From assembly GCA_039208045.1 (NCBI GenBank), contig JBCCRH010000187.1, positions 1 to 11,057 of the forward strand: a stretch of 11,057 bases of DNA, given 5' to 3'. The translations under genes and the position numbers were made by a program. The DNA comes from JBCCRH01 sp039208045. GTDB taxonomy: Bacteria; Bacteroidota; Bacteroidia; Chitinophagales; Saprospiraceae. The notes under the pieces were generated by a model, which saw only the letters and a list, made by a program, of their open reading frames with translations, was not told where the DNA came from and did not search any database. This document shows, piece by piece, positions 7,494 through 11,057 of the stretch. Position 1 is the stretch's first letter. Each line of letters opens with the position of its first letter.

Positions 7494-7790
7494 TTAGTTT
7501 AAAGAGAATTCAGTAACAATTTCTGCTCCATTATGAAACATCAACTCAGAGATAGAAGGCGTCATATAGTCACTTAGAGGCATTTGCGAGATAATCTCCA
7601 TTACTTCAAAGTCAGAAGTCGCAGCGATGACTGCCCAGAGTTTAGACCGATCCAATGCCAGTGAATAAGCCTTTAGTTGACCTTCAATCAACATTTTATT
7701 AATGATATAACGTTGTTTGGGAATTAAAGCTAGAAACTCTTCCGTCAATACATCTGGAAGATCAAATTCGATCATGTATGCTCTTTTCAT
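7494..7790 (-). CDS. Small muconolactone-isomerase-like (dimeric alpha/beta barrel) protein
   Basis: 98 residues from the ATG at 7790. The frame can be extended to a TTG at 7817, but the ATG is preferred because it begins at the first strand of the fold (MKRAYMIEFDLP). The layout resembles the muconolactone delta-isomerase-like group of ferredoxin-like dimeric barrels: strand 1 (2-10), helix (16-37), strands around 38-58 (KAYSLALDRSKLWAVIAA), helix (59-69) and the family-like turn MPLSDYM at 70-76 before a last strand. Many such stand-alone proteins in Bacteroidota have no known substrate and are not part of catechol degradation; no other ring-cleavage gene is visible here. It is a single-gene unit by appearance, with its own terminator downstream, and 168 bases separate it from the pirin gene. 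A YciI-like role is an alternative within the same fold. Confidence 0.7.
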   Translation of the reverse strand: MKRAYMIEFDLPDVLTEEFLALIPKQRYIINKMLIEGQLKAYSLALDRSKLWAVIAATSDFEVMEIISQMPLSDYMTPSISELMFHNGAEIVTEFSLN

Positions 7791-7958
7791 CGACTTGGCA
7801 TTTTCAAATATGTTCAAATAAAAAGTAGGGATTATCCGTGGGTTCTATTATTCTAACGATTAATATATGGTAAATGATGCACCTTTCTGCAATTAAGCCG
7901 TAAAATAATAGCATCCTTCACTTTACTCGGACACTTTTACATAAATATACAACTTCTC
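7791..7958. other. Intergenic region between the pirin and MLI-like genes
   Basis: A/T-rich spacer of 168 bases. It must hold the 3' end of the pirin transcript and probably the promoter of the gene starting at 7790. On the minus strand, TTTATTTG (plus-strand CAAATAAA at 7815-7822) differs by one base from the Bacteroidota -7 consensus TAnnTTTG and would give a short leader, but no -33 partner is evident. An 8-bp inverted pair CTATTATT (7845-7852) and AATAATAG (7904-7911) is present but A/T-only in most positions and widely spaced. No strong terminator hairpin for the pirin gene was found. Confidence 0.4.
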
Positions 7959-8822
7959 TTAAGGTATATACACTCCCATTTTACCCATCTGGTAGTCGCG
8001 CATGGCTTCCATGATCTCGGTCTGTGTATTCATAACATAAGGCCCCCACTGTGCAACAGGTTCATCAATAATGGCGCCCGCTAAATACAAGACTCTGCTA
8101 CCTTCTTTAAGTTGCAAGATAGTACGCTCTCCGCTTTGATCCATTCGAACAAGTGATTCATTACCCACCACTGTGCCACTATTCAGACTAATTTCTCCAT
8201 TTAATACATAGACGATCACTTGGTGATCCGTAGGGGTTTCAATATCCACTGTTCCATCTTGCTGGGCAAAAAGTTGAATCGCTTGAATAGGCGTAAAGGT
8301 ATGCGCCGGGCCAGTTAGCTCTCGCCAAGTGCCAGCCACCACTCGCACTTGGATGGCACCATCTTCACTCATAGCAGTAGGGATTTGCTCGCTTTTAATG
8401 TCCTGATAGTCAGGTTGCGTCATTTTATCCTGCTTACGCAAATTCACCCACAACTGTATACCTTCCATCGTGCCGCCTTCAGCTAGGAATTTGGCGGAAG
8501 CCATTTCACTATGGATAATACCTAGACCCGCAGTCATCCATTGCACATCCCCGCCCGTTAGTTGGCCTACATTACCTCGGCTATCTTTATGCTCTATGCC
8601 TCCTGAATACAAGAAAGTCACTGGCTCAAAACCCCTATGTGGATGTGGCCCTACCCCCAGCGGGTCATGCCCTGGCGCCACCTTATCGGGGCCAAAGTGG
8701 TGCAAGAGTAAAAACGGACTTGCTTGCTGTAGTTGAGGGTGTGGTAAGGGCTGTTTCACGATGGTGCCGCCCATATTGAGCCGTTCGCTCTTTATAATTT
8801 GAATACTATTTCTGTTGTCCAT
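7959..8822 (-). CDS. Pirin-family cupin protein
   Basis: Bicupin-fold protein of 287 residues, matching the usual pirin length. The N-terminal cupin carries the complete metal-binding set: H60 and H62 in GPHPHRGFEPVT, then H104 and E106 in GLGIIHSE. The preceding HHFGP (41-45) and the HKDSRGN...GDVQWMTAG stretch (78-99) are pirin hallmarks, as is EGIQLWVNL near 115-130. The C-terminal cupin (about 175-287) is the less conserved pirin_C region, ending YVMNTQTEIMEAMRDYQ. Bacterial pirins include quercetin-2,3-dioxygenases and redox-responsive regulators of metabolism, so the exact activity is not given by sequence. It starts at ATG 8822, divergent from the plus-strand gene at 8982, and appears to be transcribed alone. 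Confidence 0.95.
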   Translation of the reverse strand: MDNRNSIQIIKSERLNMGGTIVKQPLPHPQLQQASPFLLLHHFGPDKVAPGHDPLGVGPHPHRGFEPVTFLYSGGIEHKDSRGNVGQLTGGDVQWMTAGLGIIHSEMASAKFLAEGGTMEGIQLWVNLRKQDKMTQPDYQDIKSEQIPTAMSEDGAIQVRVVAGTWRELTGPAHTFTPIQAIQLFAQQDGTVDIETPTDHQVIVYVLNGEISLNSGTVVGNESLVRMDQSGERTILQLKEGSRVLYLAGAIIDEPVAQWGPYVMNTQTEIMEAMRDYQMGKMGVYIP

Positions 8823-8981
8823 GATTTCTATTTAATTATACCAAGAGAACAGGTGACCTATAGCGAAGTTCAATGCGCCTTGGCGGGCACTTTCCTTGAT
8901 TTGTGAAGATTCTAAACAAAAAAGTGAAAGCTACACATCATATCTGTTTATATTTGCGTTATTACCACAAAAAACAGAAGG
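8823..8981. promoter_or_regulatory. Divergent intergenic region with a Bacteroidota-type -7 element
   Basis: This 159-base region separates two divergent genes and should carry both promoters. On the plus strand TATATTTG at 8949-8956 matches the Bacteroidota sigma-A -7 consensus TAnnTTTG exactly and lies 25 bases before the ATG at 8982. A clear -33 TTTG at the expected spacing is not seen. AGAAGG directly abuts the ATG, closer than a normal Shine-Dalgarno site. On the minus strand GGTATAATTAAATAG just before the pirin ATG is A/T-rich, but I cannot assign a specific promoter to it. Confidence 0.5.
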
Positions 8982-10676
8982 ATGATCAAGAAGGTAAGTT
9001 CACTATTGGTTGCAGGAATGCTGTTCGTATTCTCCGTTGTTGCACAATCGAATAGTTCCTATTTCACTGTCCAGGTTGGTTCGTTCATCAATGCTAGTCC
9101 TGAGCAGTTTAAGTCGATCAAAGACCTAGGTTTTTTGCATACTGCAAAACTAGATGGGAACCAGATTACCGTTTACATCGGAGGATTTAATGATCGCGCC
9201 AGTGCGCAAAAAGTACGCGATAAGGTAGCTGCGAGGGGATGGAGTGGTGCCTTTGTGCAAGAGCGATTACTCGCTGATGGTCAGACCGCTACCGTAGTAC
9301 AACTAGGTATTCGCAGTACTAAGAAAAGCATCGACTGGGATCGCTACTTCAAAGCAGGGCCTTTGTTCGTATTGCTAAAAGGGAGCGAAGTGAAGATCGT
9401 GACGGGTACTTTCCCCGATATAGCTGCCGCTAAAAAGGAGCTGCCAGCTATCCGAAAAGCAGGATTTAAAGATGCCTTTGTAAAGCGCGTAAATAGTGTA
9501 TTCCTACACGAGGTCAATAATTTTGAAGCTGATGGGGTGAAGCGCGAGCTTATTCCACTTGATCTAGATAAGCGCGTAGCTACTAGCTCATCTAACCCTC
9601 CTGCTAATGTTCCGGGTAGTTATGATTATGTTGGGACAAAATCAGTTGGGAAAGTGCCTACAAACTATAGCACCAACACGGCTCAGCCGCGTATTCGGGG
9701 GAAGATCAAACGCCGTTCGGTAGTTGAACTTCAGAAAGTACTCAAATCGGAGGGGGCGTATAAGAGTAGTTTAGACGGCTATTATGGCAAAGGTACGAGC
9801 GGAGCGTATCGCAAAGCGATAGACAATAATCGAGCAATACAGAAGTATGCCGTTTTGGCAAAATACGTTGATCGCCCAGGCCTATCGGGTTCATCCAGTA
9901 AATTCCAGCAGGCCATTGATAATTTGCTAGATGATCCAAATGCTCCTGCTGTTTTAGATTCCTACAACACACCAGTAGCGAAAGGCTATCAAGCTTATTT
10001 ATTGTATACCGCCATTGGCCCGAATAGTGAAGTAAATGCATTGATGAATAGCGCTATTCGAGAGGCCTTTGCTGGCCAAAAGTTAGCGAATCAACCTCCC
10101 TTTGACTATCGAGCAACTTATGCTTACCAAGATTTAGAGCAGCTTATCTTACACTTACACTACCTGCACAGCGCTCCTGGCGAAGAAGTGGCTGTCCCTT
10201 GTTGGCTCTTCCAAATTCACCCAGAGGCTACTGCTGGGGCGTATAGCAAGTACTCTGGTGCCAATTCGAACTTCACCATGCAGTCCTGCGATGAATTCTT
10301 ATTCTGGGATGAAGTGCGTACCATGCAAGCTATCGCTGTGGACTTGAATGGAGACGCCACCCTCAACAAAGCAGCACTGGCAGAAGCGGCCTCGAAGCGC
10401 GCGCAATTGTACGTTTCGCCCAAAGCAGTGAATAGCTTGGAGAAAAAGCGACTGGAAAACTGGAATCGCAGCCTCTGGAATGGCCTCAATGGCTGGGCCG
10501 CGCGCGACCCTATGCACGAGCGTATCGTCACGGCTTTGAAGATTACGTACTATCAATCTCAAGTCCGGCTAGAGGATTTTTTCATGGATAAGGGCTTTGA
10601 TAAATCACAGGCGGAGGCTTTGGCTCTTTCTACCTTGCAGACGCTAGTGGGGTATCATTTGGAGCGGTTTGCTTAG
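8982..10676 (+). CDS. Secreted SPOR-like and peptidoglycan-binding-like protein with unknown C-terminal domain
   Basis: 564 residues. A signal peptide is clear: charged MIKK, hydrophobic core 6-20, probable cleavage after A21 (VVA|QS). Residues 25-93 resemble a SPOR domain (YFTVQVGSF at the start, VYIGGFNDRASAQKVRDKV later), and 101-170 look like a second, diverged copy (VVQLGIR..., LFVLLKG, VTGTFPDIAAAKKELPAIRKAGFKDAFV). A low-complexity linker follows (about 195-240). Residues 246-282 resemble a peptidoglycan_binding_1 repeat (VELQKVLKSEGAYKSSLDGYYGKGT). The remaining 280 residues are helix-rich and unrecognised; they hold the protein's only two cysteines (C407, C436), which could form a disulfide, and a histidine cluster (H391, H393, H396, H413). 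A periplasmic or surface protein that touches denuded glycan or cell wall is the natural inference. No operon partner is visible on this strand; a tandem repeat array follows the stop. Confidence 0.8.
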   Translation: MIKKVSSLLVAGMLFVFSVVAQSNSSYFTVQVGSFINASPEQFKSIKDLGFLHTAKLDGNQITVYIGGFNDRASAQKVRDKVAARGWSGAFVQERLLADGQTATVVQLGIRSTKKSIDWDRYFKAGPLFVLLKGSEVKIVTGTFPDIAAAKKELPAIRKAGFKDAFVKRVNSVFLHEVNNFEADGVKRELIPLDLDKRVATSSSNPPANVPGSYDYVGTKSVGKVPTNYSTNTAQPRIRGKIKRRSVVELQKVLKSEGAYKSSLDGYYGKGTSGAYRKAIDNNRAIQKYAVLAKYVDRPGLSGSSSKFQQAIDNLLDDPNAPAVLDSYNTPVAKGYQAYLLYTAIGPNSEVNALMNSAIREAFAGQKLANQPPFDYRATYAYQDLEQLILHLHYLHSAPGEEVAVPCWLFQIHPEATAGAYSKYSGANSNFTMQSCDEFLFWDEVRTMQAIAVDLNGDATLNKAALAEAASKRAQLYVSPKAVNSLEKKRLENWNRSLWNGLNGWAARDPMHERIVTALKITYYQSQVRLEDFFMDKGFDKSQAEALALSTLQTLVGYHLERFA

Positions 10677-10687
10677 GGGGGCTTGGG

Positions 10688-11057
10688 GGCTGTGTTTTCG
10701 TGCGCGTTTGGGCTGGCTTTTTTGAACCACTTGAGGCACTTGAGGGGCACCTGAGGGTTATGGCTGTGTTTTCGTGCGCGTTTGGGCCTGGCTTTTTTTG
10801 AACCACTTGAGGCACTTGAGGGGCACATAAGGGTTATGGCTGTGTTTTCGTGCGCGTTTGGGCTTGGCTTTTTTTGAACCACCTAAGGCACTTGAGGGGC
10901 ACATAAGGGTTATGGCTGTGCTTTCGTGCGCGTTTGGGCTTGGCTTTTTTTGAACCACTTGAGGCACTTGAGGGGCACATAAGGGATACGGCTGTGCTTT
11001 CGTGCGCGTATGGGCTAGGCTTTTTTTGAAACAGTTGAGGCACATGAGGGGCACATA
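10688..11057. repeat. 76-bp tandem repeat array, about 4.9 units, cut by the window edge
   Basis: Units begin with GGCTGTG at 10688, 10762, 10838, 10914 and 10990; their lengths are 74, 76, 76 and 76 bases, and the last is incomplete (68 bases). Each unit runs GGCTGTG, a CGTGCGCG block, TTGGGC, a T-run of 6-8 bases, GAACCAC, then a doubled 9-mer (CACTTGAGG twice), GGGCAC and usually ATAAGGGTTAT. Units 2 to 4 are nearly identical; unit 5 is the most diverged and unit 1 has small deletions. The array starts 11 bases after the stop of the plus-strand gene. Within units 2 and 3 CATAA-GGG-TTATG is a small inverted repeat. Since 76 is not a multiple of 3, the open frames on the minus strand rotate between units; I regard it as noncoding. 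Together with bases 10677-10687 it fills the rest of the window, and no gene is seen here. Confidence 0.93.

Noticed and set aside
7494..7790. A catechol/muconate degradation locus, suggested by the muconolactone-isomerase-like fold
   Set aside because: No dioxygenase, cycloisomerase or enol-lactone hydrolase is nearby; the fold is widespread in proteins of other or unknown function.
7845..7911. Inverted 8-mers CTATTATT/AATAATAG in the pirin to MLI-like spacer, considered as a terminator or operator
   Set aside because: A/T-rich arms separated by about 50 bases and no U-run; such pairs are expected by chance in A/T-rich spacers.
8900..8956. TTTG at 8900-8903 considered as the -33 partner of TATATTTG at 8949
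   Set aside because: The gap of about 45 bases is far longer than the roughly 19-20 expected for Bacteroidota promoters.
10630..11054. Several overlapping open frames on the minus strand across the tandem repeats, giving proline- and serine-rich repeated peptides
   Set aside because: The unit is 76 bases, so the same DNA is read in three rotating frames, each open only because the unit lacks minus-strand stops. No start signal, no recognisable domain, and composition follows the repeat.
1..11057. A defence, CRISPR or mobile-element system
   Set aside because: No transposase, integrase, nuclease, reverse transcriptase or spacer-repeat array was found; the 76-bp array has no variable spacers.

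Overview
The window looks like a chromosomal segment of a Bacteroidota bacterium, plausibly in or near the Saprospiria/Lewinella group; the finer placement is an inference. The clues are moderate GC, mostly weak or absent Shine-Dalgarno sites, a TAnnTTTG-type -7 element before the only plus-strand gene, and an RND adaptor insert of a kind common in that phylum. No phage, plasmid, IS, CRISPR, rRNA or tRNA signature was seen.

Layout. Bases 7342 to 146 (minus strand) form one compact six-gene run with gaps of only 12 to 38 bases: a MarR-family regulator, an RND periplasmic adaptor, an RND inner-membrane pump, a 5'(3')-deoxyribonucleotidase-like HAD phosphatase, a GtrA-family membrane protein, and a TolC-like outer-membrane channel. 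The adaptor, pump and channel make a complete tripartite efflux system. The phosphatase and GtrA genes sit between pump and channel and are the odd members. Two palindromes of the form GTTG-N6-CAAC flank the MarR gene, one just before its GTG start and one at its stop just before the adaptor gene. They are good candidates for the regulator's own operators. Downstream of the channel gene, bases 71-145 hold a perfect 24-bp palindrome plus a further copy of its half-site.

Upstream of the operon, and insulated from it by a strong hairpin terminator (7427-7468), lies a small muconolactone-isomerase-like (dimeric alpha/beta barrel) protein. Before that is a pirin-family cupin. Both are on the minus strand.

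A single plus-strand gene (8982-10676) diverges from the pirin gene. It encodes a secreted 564-residue protein with two SPOR-like repeats, a peptidoglycan-binding-like repeat and a large unrecognised C-terminal region. It is followed at once by about 4.9 copies of a 76-bp tandem repeat that runs off the right edge.

The efflux operon is conventional apart from its two embedded genes and the paired operators. The least explained elements are the C-terminal region of the SPOR protein, the 76-bp repeat array and the palindromic element at the left end. I did not find convincing evidence of a wholly new system.
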